From Candidatus Poseidoniia archaeon (GTDB taxonomy: Archaea > Thermoplasmatota > Poseidoniia > MGIII > CG-Epi1): 10,691 bases of DNA. Both the position numbers and the translations under genes were made by a program. Shown here in pieces: positions 1 through 7,017 of this stretch. The DNA lies in assembly GCA_029941645.1 (NCBI GenBank), contig JAPYSZ010000022.1, forward strand, positions 1 through 10,691, read 5' to 3'. The notes beneath the pieces were generated by a model. That model did no database searches. It was not told the origin of the DNA and saw nothing but the letters and a program-made list of their open reading frames with translations. Position 1 is the first letter of the stretch, and each line of letters begins with the position of its first letter.

Positions 1-68
1 CTAACGCAGCCAGTAAAGGCGACGCTAGCCATCATGAGCATTACTATTAGTGCGTGTATTTGCTTCAT
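1..68 (-). CDS. Lipoprotein N-terminus, partial (runs off left edge)
   Basis: Reading the minus strand from the ATG at 68-66 gives MKQIHALIVMLMMASVAFTG followed by Cys21-Val22 before the window ends. A short Lys-bearing start, a hydrophobic stretch (about residues 4-18) and the lipobox-like F-T-G-C are what a lipoprotein signal peptide looks like. The protein would be exported, cleaved before Cys21 and anchored to the outer face of the membrane by a lipid on that Cys. There is no twin arginine, so Sec export is expected. A TATA box centred 26 bases upstream of the ATG supports this start and a leaderless mRNA. The mature domain lies outside the window, so its function is unknown. It follows arsC on the same strand but has its own promoter. 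Confidence 0.6.
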   Translation of the reverse strand, partial: MKQIHALIVMLMMASVAFTGCV

Positions 69-275
69 AATCCTGTCATTTTTTGAGACCATATATAACA
101 CTAAGCGTTTCGTTAGTTGATGTATTATTACCACTAAAAAGGGTATTTTATTACTATTTTATCGACGATGACTGAGAAATTGTAACTTGGAAGCAATACG
201 GTTTTTGCCGAAGTTTGATACGGCCATCTATCCCTTATACCTTTTCTGAGAGATATTTGAGTTTTAGAAACCAAT
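69..275. other. Intergenic region between arsC and the lipoprotein gene
   Basis: I see no convincing gene here; ATG-started frames such as the one at 168 close within a few codons. Apart from the lipoprotein TATA box, the stretch is AT-rich. The minus strand has a short run of T at about 136-140 (CCCTTTTTAG), which could help end arsC transcription, since archaeal terminators are often simple T tracts. This is weak evidence, and no stable hairpin is obvious. Confidence 0.4.
91..97 (-). promoter_or_regulatory. TATA box of the lipoprotein gene
   Basis: The minus strand reads TATATAT here. Its centre is about 26 bases from the A of the ATG at 68, which is the usual archaeal TATA-to-transcription-start distance. 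Transcription would therefore begin at or next to the start codon. No Shine-Dalgarno sequence lies in between, in keeping with a leaderless message. Confidence 0.55.
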
Positions 276-665
276 CTAAATATTTGTTAAGAAATCCTCA
301 ATACGTGCTTTGATTTCATCTCTTGCATTTCTAAAATCATCTTCCGATTCAGGATCCTTAATTGGCCAATGTAATTTATTACATTTTTCCGGCCATTCCA
401 TCAAAACACATGTTTCATCTGCGGAATTGCAAAGCGTTATTCCAAAATTGGCGTTTTTCCAATCCACCATATCCAAATGTTTTGAAGTATGAGTAGTGAT
501 ATCCAAACCTACCTCGTCCATCGCTTTTATCGCCCTTCTACTAACTTTTTCGGGTTTAGTACCGGCACTTAGAACTGTAAACTCTGGTTTTAGCGTTTTG
601 AGCAATCCTTCAGCCATTTGAGAACGTGCTGCATTTCCAGTACAGACAAACAAAACCACAGTCAT
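276..665 (-). CDS. arsC: Arsenate reductase, thioredoxin-coupled ArsC / low-molecular-weight phosphatase fold
   Basis: A 129-residue cytoplasmic enzyme of the low-molecular-weight protein tyrosine phosphatase fold. The N-terminal P-loop CTGNAARS (Cys8 to Ser15) is the CX5R catalytic signature, with Cys8 as nucleophile and Arg14 as oxyanion ligand. LCNSADETC supplies Cys79 and Cys86, seven residues apart as Cys82 and Cys89 are in Staphylococcus aureus ArsC. HWPIKDP supplies Asp104, the likely general acid. The complete Cys triad argues for arsenate reductase, which reduces As(V) to As(III) through a disulfide cascade and thioredoxin, over a plain tyrosine phosphatase. Length is normal for the family. 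The start is the only sensible one: the P-loop begins at residue 8, a TATA box lies 25 bases upstream, and there is no Shine-Dalgarno. No arsenite pump or ArsR regulator is visible nearby. It is transcribed divergently from the Fic-smc operon. Confidence 0.88.
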   Translation of the reverse strand: MTVVLFVCTGNAARSQMAEGLLKTLKPEFTVLSAGTKPEKVSRRAIKAMDEVGLDITTHTSKHLDMVDWKNANFGITLCNSADETCVLMEWPEKCNKLHWPIKDPESEDDFRNARDEIKARIEDFLTNI

Positions 666-685
666 GTATTAACAGCAGCATTGTC

Positions 686-693
686 TATAAAAT
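686..693 (-). promoter_or_regulatory. TATA box of arsC
   Basis: The minus strand reads ATTTTATA, inside a longer AT run (683-705). Its centre is about 25 bases from the first base of the arsC ATG, so the message is probably leaderless. The bases between hold no Shine-Dalgarno match. Confidence 0.5.
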
Positions 694-718
694 ATTAAAA
701 AATTACGTTGCTTAAATT

Positions 719-783
719 AGTGTCCCACCTTTTGGAAATATCGCTATTTTCGTAGAATATACTACTTTTTCATAAGGGACACT
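719..783. repeat. Spaced 8-bp inverted repeat in the divergent promoter region
   Basis: AGTGTCCC at 719-726 is the exact reverse complement of GGGACACT at 776-783, separated by 49 bases. The right arm ends about 13 bases before the TATA box of the Fic-like gene, where a regulator could act. The left arm is about 25 bases upstream of the arsC TATA box. It could be a pair of operator half-sites. A chance match of 8 bp in such a region is not negligible, so this is tentative. Confidence 0.35.
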
Positions 784-796
784 TCTGTAGAAAAAC

Positions 797-803
797 TTTA
801 AAA
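797..803 (+). promoter_or_regulatory. TATA box of the fic-smc-scpAB operon
   Basis: The sequence TTTAAAA, within CTTTAAAAGG, matches the archaeal TATA consensus, with an A-rich stretch just upstream where a BRE would sit. Its centre is 29 bases before the ATG at 829, so transcription would start within a few bases of that codon. A second, weaker AT-rich candidate (GAATATAC, 755-762) would give a leader of roughly 40-45 bases. Confidence 0.5.
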
Positions 804-828
804 GGTGGAACCAATACGAGGTATACCT

Positions 829-1824
829 ATGGTGTATCTAACAAGAAAGACCACACGAGGACAACACTACTACTATCTCGTGAAATCTTTCAAGTATGAC
901 GGACGCGTTGAAAAGGTACAACAGTACCTAGGTTCAAACGAACCTAACGAATCTGAATTAGAGCAACTTAAGCAAAAACATACCATAGACCTAGAACTAG
1001 CTGCAATTGAACGAATGGCAATTATGTCATCTGAAACTTACAGAACTCCTTATCTTGAAAAATCGGCTTTATTGGGTCTAGAGCGAATGAGATTCCTAAA
1101 CAGAGCTTTACATCGTCTTGAAAGCCCAGAAGAACGTACACAAGCAAATATGAAAAATAGTGTTCTAAATATTAATGGAAATATGTCTCTTTCGTCTACA
1201 CCATTATCTATAGATAGTGTTGAAGCGATATTTGAACAAGATAGAGCGCCAACTGGCGTTCCTCTTTCAAAGGTTCTTGAAGCTTTAGCATTAAGAAGAT
1301 TACATGATGAAATCCCAGATCGGATTGCAAGATTAGACAAAAAAAGCATACTAAGATTGCATCAAGATTTATTTGAAGGAACGGGGAAAGGAGGAATTCT
1401 TAGACAAGACTCGGGAAGTCTTCCGGGATCTGCATTCATGCCTCCGCCTCCTATCCTAATAGAAGATGAACTAGAAGGATTGCTACAATGGTGGCATGAC
1501 CCTTCACCGTTACATTCCTTTGAAAGAACCATACTATTCCACCATAGATTTCAGCAAGTAAGGCCATTCGAATCGGGTAATGGTTTAGTTGGCAGATTAA
1601 TCCTAGATGGTATGCTGGTAAGATCTGGTTTATCAACCACAAGATGGCAAAAAGAAGACCGTTCCATTTATCTATCAGGCTTAGTAGCGGGAGACCGTGG
1701 AGACCGAACCAAGCTTATTGAAATATTTTGGAAGGCTTACAAAAAACAGCATAGGCCTAGTGTCGAAGGGGGAAAAGATTCTATGCGACTTTCACCACGT
1801 CAATCTCAATTGGAGGCCTTCTGA
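829..1824 (+). CDS. Fic-fold protein with degenerate active-site motif (probable pseudoenzyme)
   Basis: A 331-residue protein of the Fic/DOC family, whose active members transfer AMP or related groups from nucleotides to protein hydroxyls. The N-terminal 35 residues (MVYLTRKTTRGQHYYYLV and on) resemble the beta-rich extension of archaeal Fic proteins. Residues 150-305 carry the Fic core, including a proline-rich flap-like stretch and FHHRFQQV ahead of the motif. The motif itself reads RPFESGNGLVGR (residues 245-256), where active Fic has HPFx[D/E]GNGRxxR. The catalytic His is Arg (codon agg, 1561-1563), the metal-binding acid is Ser and the first Arg is Leu. The IEGN-like inhibitory motif reads INGN (residues 115-118), without its Glu. 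AMP transfer is therefore unlikely, though binding of nucleotide or protein may remain. An upstream in-frame GTG at 805 overlaps the TATA region; the ATG at 829 has GAGGT (818-822) before it and fits the promoter. The stop codon abuts smc, so it is probably co-transcribed with the condensin genes. Confidence 0.8.
   Translation: MVYLTRKTTRGQHYYYLVKSFKYDGRVEKVQQYLGSNEPNESELEQLKQKHTIDLELAAIERMAIMSSETYRTPYLEKSALLGLERMRFLNRALHRLESPEERTQANMKNSVLNINGNMSLSSTPLSIDSVEAIFEQDRAPTGVPLSKVLEALALRRLHDEIPDRIARLDKKSILRLHQDLFEGTGKGGILRQDSGSLPGSAFMPPPPILIEDELEGLLQWWHDPSPLHSFERTILFHHRFQQVRPFESGNGLVGRLILDGMLVRSGLSTTRWQKEDRSIYLSGLVAGDRGDRTKLIEIFWKAYKKQHRPSVEGGKDSMRLSPRQSQLEAF
1812..1816 (+). promoter_or_regulatory. 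Shine-Dalgarno site for smc
   Basis: GGAGG lies inside the last codons of the Fic-like gene, 8 bases before the TTG at 1825. It decides the unusual TTG start of smc and indicates translation from a polycistronic message, in contrast with the leaderless first genes. Confidence 0.7.
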
Positions 1825-4800
1825 TTGAGGCTTCTCGAACTTGAGTTCGAGAATTTTAAATCTTTCAAAGGCCACGTTACCGTCCCTCTCGGACCTGGGT
1901 TCACATGTATTACTGGACCAAATGGTTCAGGCAAATCAAACATAACTGACGCTATACTTTTTGTTCTTGGATCTAGATCCAATAAATTGCTTAGAGCAAG
2001 AAACCGCAAACAATTAATTTATGGTTTTCAGGAAGGAAGTAAGAAAAAAACTGGGCCAAAATCCTGTAAAGTCTCAATGGTGTTTGACAATCGTGATCGA
2101 TTCTTAGCTATTGAAAAGGACCAAGTGACTTTTACCAAAGGAATAAAATTAAGAGGTAATGACACTGCTACACATTATCTATTGGATGGAATAAAATCGT
2201 CTGCTGGTGAATTTGAAGCTCTTTTCTCAAGAGCTGGGCTTTATGCTACTGGATATAACATAATTCAACAAGGAGATGTAATTCAGACTTCTTTGATGTC
2301 TGGAACTGAAAGACGCCACAAAATTGAGGATGTTGCAGGAATAACTGCATACGATAATAGACTAAGAAGTACTCGAAGTGCCCGTAATTCAGTAGAGGCT
2401 GACCTAACTCTCCTAAATGAACGGGCCAAAGAAGCAAAGCGAACTCTAAACCAATTGGAAAGAGAAAAAGAAGATGCTGAAAAATTAGAAACGATTATAG
2501 ATGAAATAAAGGAAAATGAATTACTACTTCGATTTCGTACCGTCTTTGATTTAGAAGCTGAAATAGAATCGCGAAGAGATGTTGTTGAGAAATATACCGG
2601 TGAATTGATTAAACTAGAAAAAGAACAAGAAAAAAGAAGCAACGAAATTAAAGAAAATCAAAAAGAGTTCGAGGATGTTGAGAATACCATTACTGTATCT
2701 GGTGGAGACAAAGCCCGTGAATTACAAGAAGAACTGGACAAAACTAGAGTGGCTCATGCATTAGCTGAAAGAAATGCAGAAAAGGCCCGTGAAGAATTAG
2801 AATTATTAGAAAGTGGCCGTAAAATCTTGAATGAAGATTACAACGAATCATCAAAAGATTTAAAGAAATTGACACATGATTTAGATAAAGCAACCAAAAA
2901 AGTCAAAAAACTTGAAAGTCAAGTTTCAGCAAAAGTAACTAGGTTGAGTGAACTAGAGGGTGCTGCTGCGAATAATTCTGAAGCTGTTACAACACAAAGA
3001 GATGAATTGGAAAGCCTAAGGAAAGATGCAGGAGAGCTAGAGATGCAGAAACATAGGCTTGAAGGTGAGAAGGAACAACTCGAAATTCAATTAACAAGTG
3101 CTGAAGAACAGATTGTGCGATCAAAACAATGGTTAGAATCTGTAAAAACTGATGCCAAAGAGGCTGATTTCCAACTTAAGGATTTGGAAGTTGGAAATGA
3201 ATCAGCTTCGAAAAATTTAGATAACATAAAAACCAAACATAATAATGTTCTTAGGACCATAGAATCACATCAAAAGAGATTATCAGAACTAGAGACTAAA
3301 CTCAGAAATGATTCTATGCAATTAGCTTCGCAAGAGGCTGCACAAAGAGCTAGAGAAGAATTTGGTGGATATACAAAAGGCGTCAAAGCACTTTTACAAT
3401 GCCGAGACGAAAGAAAATTGAAAGGCATAATTGGCACTATTGCTGAATTAGGAAGGGTTGATGAAAAGTATGCAACAGCCTTAGAAGTTGCTGCTGGAGC
3501 TAGGTTACAATCCATTGTAACTGAAGATGATGACGCTGCAGCTACTGCTATTGACTTCTTAAAACGAAACAATGTTGGACGAGTGCGTTTCTTGCCCCTT
3601 AACAAAGTTCATTCATACAAACCGAGTGCACATGCGCTCTTGGTATCAAAAAAAGAAGGTGCAATGGGTTTTGCACAAGATTTAGTTAAATTTGATTCCC
3701 GCTACAAAGATGTTTTCGGTAATGTTTTCGGAGATACTGTCATAATGGAAACTTTAGGAAAAGCTAGAGAACACCTGGGCACAAGCCGAATGGTTACACT
3801 TGAAGGTGAATTATTGGAAAGCGGAGGGGCCTTAGTAGGAGGATCAGCCCCAAGAATTGGAATTCATTTTGGTACTTCTGAAAGAGATAATATAGATGAA
3901 TTAACTGACAATATCAGAAAGCTGGAAACTGAAAAATTACAATTGTCTTCACAACTTGGAGAATTACTAGAAGAAGCTGGTCAATTGGCCACAGTTAGAC
4001 AAGAATTAGAAGGCGAAAGAGCTGCATTCCAAACTAGAGTTACGGATTATGATGGAAGAGCTGGAGAAGTCAAAAAACGACTTGATGAAGCTGATGATGC
4101 TGTGAAAATCCGTGAAGGTGTTATGGAGGCCTTACAAGGTGAAATTCTAGAGAGAATAGGCTTGTTAGAGACTTTAGAAAAAGATATTGAAAAAGTGGCA
4201 AAGCACATTGGAAAATCTACTCAAGATTTACAAGCCGTAGCAGGTGGGAAAACCTCCAAAGTTATTAGTGAATTACAGATTAGCTTAGATGAAATTCGTG
4301 AAGAATTTTCCACAGAACAAGCCAGTTTAGCTTCATTGACTGCCAAATTAGATGCAACGAAAACTGAAGTTGGCCGTCTCAAAGGGGAGTTAGAACTTAA
4401 TCAAAATGAACAAAAGGAACTACAAGAAACTCGCAAAACAGAATCAAGTAATGCGAAAACTTTAGAAAAGAAATTAAAGTCTCTAAGAAAAGAAGAAGAT
4501 GTAAAATTCAAAGAATTAAAAGGTTTAAGAGACCAACGCGACAAATTACGTGATTTATTAACTGATTTAAGGACTGAATTAGCTTCTAAACAGGAATTAC
4601 GTAGAAGTCGCAAACATGCAATGAATGATCTGAAAGTTGAAATGGCAATCAGAGAACCAAAATTAGTTGAGGCCCAAAGTCGTATTCCTGAAGAGACAAA
4701 GAAACCTCAAACTGTACCAAGTCGAGAAAAATTAGAATCCAGTAAAGAAATATTAGATAGGAACCGAAATAGACTTGGAAATGTGAATATGTTGTCTTTA

Positions 4801-5412
4801 GAGCATTATAGACTGGAAGCTGAAAGATTTGATGAAATTAAAAAGCATAGAAAACAGTTGAAAGAAGAAGTTCGACGTCTAGACAATCTTGAAAAGAAGA
4901 TATCTGATAAAAAAGAGTCGAAATTCATGGGAGTCTACAACAGCATCAGTGAAAGTTTCAAAACATCTTTCAAGGAAATAACTGGTGGTGGAGAAGCATG
5001 GCTTGTATTAGAAAATGAAAAATCTCCGTTCGAGGGTGGTGTTACAATTAAGGCTCGGATGCCACGTAAGAAATTGTACCCTGTAGAAGCACTGTCGGGA
5101 GGAGAAAAATCATTAGTTTCAATGGCTTTCATATTTGCTATTCAAGGATATGATCCAAGCCCATTCTATCTATTAGATGAACCTGACCAGAATTTAGACG
5201 GTGTAAATACCGAACATATTGGAAGGGCGATTGCATTGCAATCAAACTTTGCCCAATTCCTAGTTGTTAGTCTGCATCACGCCGCTCTAAGAGAATCTGA
5301 TAACGTCATTGGTGTATTCATGGGTGATGATGGTGTATCACGTCTACATCAAATTATAGATGTTGATACTTTCTTGTCATCGTTACCTGTTGAAGCGGAG
5401 GTAGGGGCTTGA
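1825..5412 (+). CDS. smc: Chromosome segregation protein SMC
   Basis: A full-length 1195-residue SMC ATPase, which dimerises through its hinge and, with kleisin ScpA and ScpB, entraps and compacts DNA. The N-terminal head has Walker A GPNGSGKS (31-38), a Q-loop around Gln148-Gln149 (YNIIQQGD) and the REDVAGI-like segment IEDVAGI (167-173). A long, charged coiled coil follows to about 505. The hinge spans about 513-675 and ends in the glycine-rich GGALVGGS (667-674). The returning coil of similar length runs to about 1020. The C-terminal head has the ABC signature LSGGEKS (1090-1096) and Walker B FYLLDEPD (1114-1121) with catalytic Glu1119, then the D-loop NLDG. The usual Val/Ile after DE is Pro here. 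The TTG start directly follows the TGA of the upstream gene, has a GGAGG site 8 bases before it, and gives the expected MRLLELEFENFKSF N-terminus. The last bases overlap scpA. Confidence 0.97.
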   Translation: MRLLELEFENFKSFKGHVTVPLGPGFTCITGPNGSGKSNITDAILFVLGSRSNKLLRARNRKQLIYGFQEGSKKKTGPKSCKVSMVFDNRDRFLAIEKDQVTFTKGIKLRGNDTATHYLLDGIKSSAGEFEALFSRAGLYATGYNIIQQGDVIQTSLMSGTERRHKIEDVAGITAYDNRLRSTRSARNSVEADLTLLNERAKEAKRTLNQLEREKEDAEKLETIIDEIKENELLLRFRTVFDLEAEIESRRDVVEKYTGELIKLEKEQEKRSNEIKENQKEFEDVENTITVSGGDKARELQEELDKTRVAHALAERNAEKAREELELLESGRKILNEDYNESSKDLKKLTHDLDKATKKVKKLESQVSAKVTRLSELEGAAANNSEAVTTQRDELESLRKDAGELEMQKHRLEGEKEQLEIQLTSAEEQIVRSKQWLESVKTDAKEADFQLKDLEVGNESASKNLDNIKTKHNNVLRTIESHQKRLSELETKLRNDSMQLASQEAAQRAREEFGGYTKGVKALLQCRDERKLKGIIGTIAELGRVDEKYATALEVAAGARLQSIVTEDDDAAATAIDFLKRNNVGRVRFLPLNKVHSYKPSAHALLVSKKEGAMGFAQDLVKFDSRYKDVFGNVFGDTVIMETLGKAREHLGTSRMVTLEGELLESGGALVGGSAPRIGIHFGTSERDNIDELTDNIRKLETEKLQLSSQLGELLEEAGQLATVRQELEGERAAFQTRVTDYDGRAGEVKKRLDEADDAVKIREGVMEALQGEILERIGLLETLEKDIEKVAKHIGKSTQDLQAVAGGKTSKVISELQISLDEIREEFSTEQASLASLTAKLDATKTEVGRLKGELELNQNEQKELQETRKTESSNAKTLEKKLKSLRKEEDVKFKELKGLRDQRDKLRDLLTDLRTELASKQELRRSRKHAMNDLKVEMAIREPKLVEAQSRIPEETKKPQTVPSREKLESSKEILDRNRNRLGNVNMLSLEHYRLEAERFDEIKKHRKQLKEEVRRLDNLEKKISDKKESKFMGVYNSISESFKTSFKEITGGGEAWLVLENEKSPFEGGVTIKARMPRKKLYPVEALSGGEKSLVSMAFIFAIQGYDPSPFYLLDEPDQNLDGVNTEHIGRAIALQSNFAQFLVVSLHHAALRESDNVIGVFMGDDGVSRLHQIIDVDTFLSSLPVEAEVGA
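5397..5402 (+). promoter_or_regulatory. Shine-Dalgarno site for scpA
   Basis: GGAGGT within the last codons of smc lies 6 bases before the TTG at 5409. It supports that start over the in-frame ATG at 5448, which has only a poorly spaced AAGG upstream. Confidence 0.65.
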
Positions 5413-6251
5413 GTCAGGTCGTTAATCACTTACTTTTCCATAAGGCAATGATTGGGATTGATTCAGAAAAAATCGACCAATATATCGAACTTGCTTCAGG
5501 AGCAAGCACTACCGCTGAAGTTTCTACAATAGAAGATCCATTCACTCGAAGCGTAACACTTCTTTTCATGCTGGTGAAAGAACATGGTTTGGATCCATGG
5601 TCTTTAGATCTTAAACATATGATTCATGAATATCAAAGATATGCTGTAAAAAGTGATGATTTAGATTTACCTTTAGCTGGCTCTGTATTAGGCTGGGCTT
5701 GGGACGTTCTAAAACTTAGAGCGACAGGCGCTATTGAAGCTACGGAACCTATACCTGAACCGCAACCTGAATGGATTGACTTTGACTTTGGATGGGAACC
5801 AACTTATGCTGAACAATTGGAAGATTCTTCTGAACCTCCTATTGAGGAAAGTGTGCTTTTTCAAGGAGAAAGACGCGTTACTTTGATGGAATTAGTCGGA
5901 GCGCTAGAAGATGCACGCAATTTGGAAAGTGAACGTAAAGCCAGATTAGAAAGAAGAAAACAATTAAGAGAAGCACGCGAATCGGTGTTAACTGAAGTTG
6001 CAGAAAGATTAGGGGAAAAATTACATTATGATGATCCAAGCCAATACAAAGAAAAAGTATGGCAAAAAATCAATGAATTAAATGGAAAACCAATACCAAT
6101 TAGTGATCTCCTAGATAGGCCTGAAAAGGCAAGTGTAGTTCGTACCTTTGTAGGTTCATTATTCTTAGCCCGTGAAGGGCGAATCGATATTATTCAAAAG
6201 GACTTAGAAAGCCACAGTATTTATGTTAAAAATTTGGAGAGTGCTGGATGA
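5409..6251 (+). CDS. scpA: Segregation and condensation protein A (kleisin)
   Basis: A 280-residue kleisin that bridges the two SMC heads and binds ScpB, closing the tripartite ring around DNA in the cytoplasm. The N-terminal part shows the ScpA pattern: DPFTRSVTLLFMLVKEHGLD (43-62), then PWSLDL, and the DLDLPLAGSVLGWAWDVLKL helix (84-103) that would contact the SMC neck. The middle is acidic and Pro-rich (about 110-145), probably a flexible linker. The C-terminal 80 or so residues form a winged-helix-like end with LFLAREGRIDIIQKD (about 252-266), matching the family's G-x-hydrophobic-x-x-x-Q pattern that docks on the SMC cap. Start: TTG with a GGAGGT site. It overlaps the smc stop by four bases (TTGA) and overlaps scpB by four bases (ATGA), which points to translational coupling and fixed stoichiometry. 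Confidence 0.9.
   Translation: MSQVVNHLLFHKAMIGIDSEKIDQYIELASGASTTAEVSTIEDPFTRSVTLLFMLVKEHGLDPWSLDLKHMIHEYQRYAVKSDDLDLPLAGSVLGWAWDVLKLRATGAIEATEPIPEPQPEWIDFDFGWEPTYAEQLEDSSEPPIEESVLFQGERRVTLMELVGALEDARNLESERKARLERRKQLREARESVLTEVAERLGEKLHYDDPSQYKEKVWQKINELNGKPIPISDLLDRPEKASVVRTFVGSLFLAREGRIDIIQKDLESHSIYVKNLESAG
6236..6239 (+). promoter_or_regulatory. Shine-Dalgarno site for scpB
   Basis: GGAG (in TTGGAGAGTG) near the end of scpA lies 8 bases before the scpB ATG at 6248. It matches the sites ahead of smc and scpA and supports this start. Confidence 0.5.
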
Positions 6252-6745
6252 ACGAATTAATGGCAGTTGAAGCTGCATTATTCTCAGGTGGAAAAGCCCT
6301 AGACGCAACCGAAGTTGCTGAAGCAACAGGCCTTTCAAGAAACAAAGCACTTGGAGCACTGGATTCCTTGGTTGAACTTTACAAAACTCGAGAAGGTGCG
6401 CTAGAAATTGTAAAATTAGGACATAAATATGCCTTGCAGCTAAAAACTGAGGCTGTAGAATATGGTAGAAGATTGGCTCCGCAAGAAATACCCTCTTATC
6501 TTCTAAGAACTTTGGCATTAATAGCTCACGAACAACCTATGCTTCAGAAGGAATTAAAACATAAATTAGGTGACAAAGTATACGAACACGTTAGAGAATT
6601 AGTAGAACTGGGAATGATACAACGTGACAGGAAAGGAAGAAGTTTTGAATTAAGTGTAACTCAAGCATTTATGGAATATTTTGGAATAAATGCTGATAAT
6701 CAGAATGAGCTTAAGACTTATTTGGAACAAGCTTTGACCAGTTAA
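6248..6745 (+). CDS. scpB: Segregation and condensation protein B
   Basis: A 165-residue protein with two winged-helix domains, which dimerises and binds the central part of ScpA in the SMC complex. The first domain starts with AVEAALFSGGKALDATEVAE (6-25), the family's 'EALLF-SG-PL' opening, and continues to GHKYALQLK (58-66). The second contains LLRTLALIAHEQPMLQKELK (85-104), equivalent to the 'LETLAIIAY-QPIT--EI' core, then IQRDRKGRSFELSVTQAFME (124-143) and YFGI, the typical end of the domain. Length is normal for the family, allowing for the short C-terminal tail. It overlaps scpA by four bases (ATGA), and its TAA shares one base with the next ATG (TAATG). Confidence 0.92.
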   Translation: MNELMAVEAALFSGGKALDATEVAEATGLSRNKALGALDSLVELYKTREGALEIVKLGHKYALQLKTEAVEYGRRLAPQEIPSYLLRTLALIAHEQPMLQKELKHKLGDKVYEHVRELVELGMIQRDRKGRSFELSVTQAFMEYFGINADNQNELKTYLEQALTS

Positions 6746-7014
6746 TGAACGGACCTGGACTACTTGAATTAGTTGTTATTTTATTTTTAGCATGGGCGTT
6801 TTTAGGTCCTCAGAAAATGATGGAAGGTGCAAGATCCCTTGGAAAAGCATATCGTGAATTTAGAGGATATGCAACATCTGCACCCTTGGGAAGCGATGAT
6901 GTTACAGAAAAAGAAAAGATTCGTTCGTCTGCTGAAAAACTAGGTATTGATACTGCGGGAATGAATCAAAACGAAATTAAAACCGCAATTTTAGAAAGAC
7001 TGTCCAACGAATAA
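6745..7014 (+). CDS. tatA: Sec-independent (twin-arginine) translocase TatA-family subunit
   Basis: An 89-residue membrane protein of the TatA/B family, which forms the translocation element of the Tat pathway for folded proteins. A short N-terminal membrane helix (about residues 5-20, LLELVVILFLAWAF) ends in LGPQKM (20-25), the equivalent of the family's FGPKKL hinge. It is followed by the amphipathic helix GARSLGKAYREFRG (about 28-41). The polar C-terminal tail is cytoplasmic and carries EKLGIDTAGMNQNEI, a pattern I recall from tails of other archaeal TatA proteins, though I cannot check this. No TatC is in the window. The start shares a base with the scpB stop and has no clear Shine-Dalgarno, so translation probably restarts after scpB. 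A functional link with condensin is not implied by the sequence. Confidence 0.85.
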   Translation: MNGPGLLELVVILFLAWAFLGPQKMMEGARSLGKAYREFRGYATSAPLGSDDVTEKEKIRSSAEKLGIDTAGMNQNEIKTAILERLSNE

Positions 7015-7017
7015 ACC

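Noticed and set aside
805..828. GTG at 805 as the start of the Fic-like gene, adding eight residues
   Set aside because: It lies within a few bases of the best TATA box (797-803), has no Shine-Dalgarno site, and adds residues not expected before the conserved MVYLTRK N-terminus. The ATG at 829 fits the promoter spacing and has GAGGT upstream.
1819..1830. Fic-SMC fusion protein
   Set aside because: A TGA stop at 1822-1824 separates them and the frame continues from an SD-preceded TTG. The SMC N-terminus is complete and of normal length, so they are two proteins.
2246..2642. Long antisense frames opposite smc and the other plus-strand genes
   Set aside because: They have no start signals or recognisable domains, and they overlap genes with clear family motifs. 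They are by-products of the coding strand's composition.
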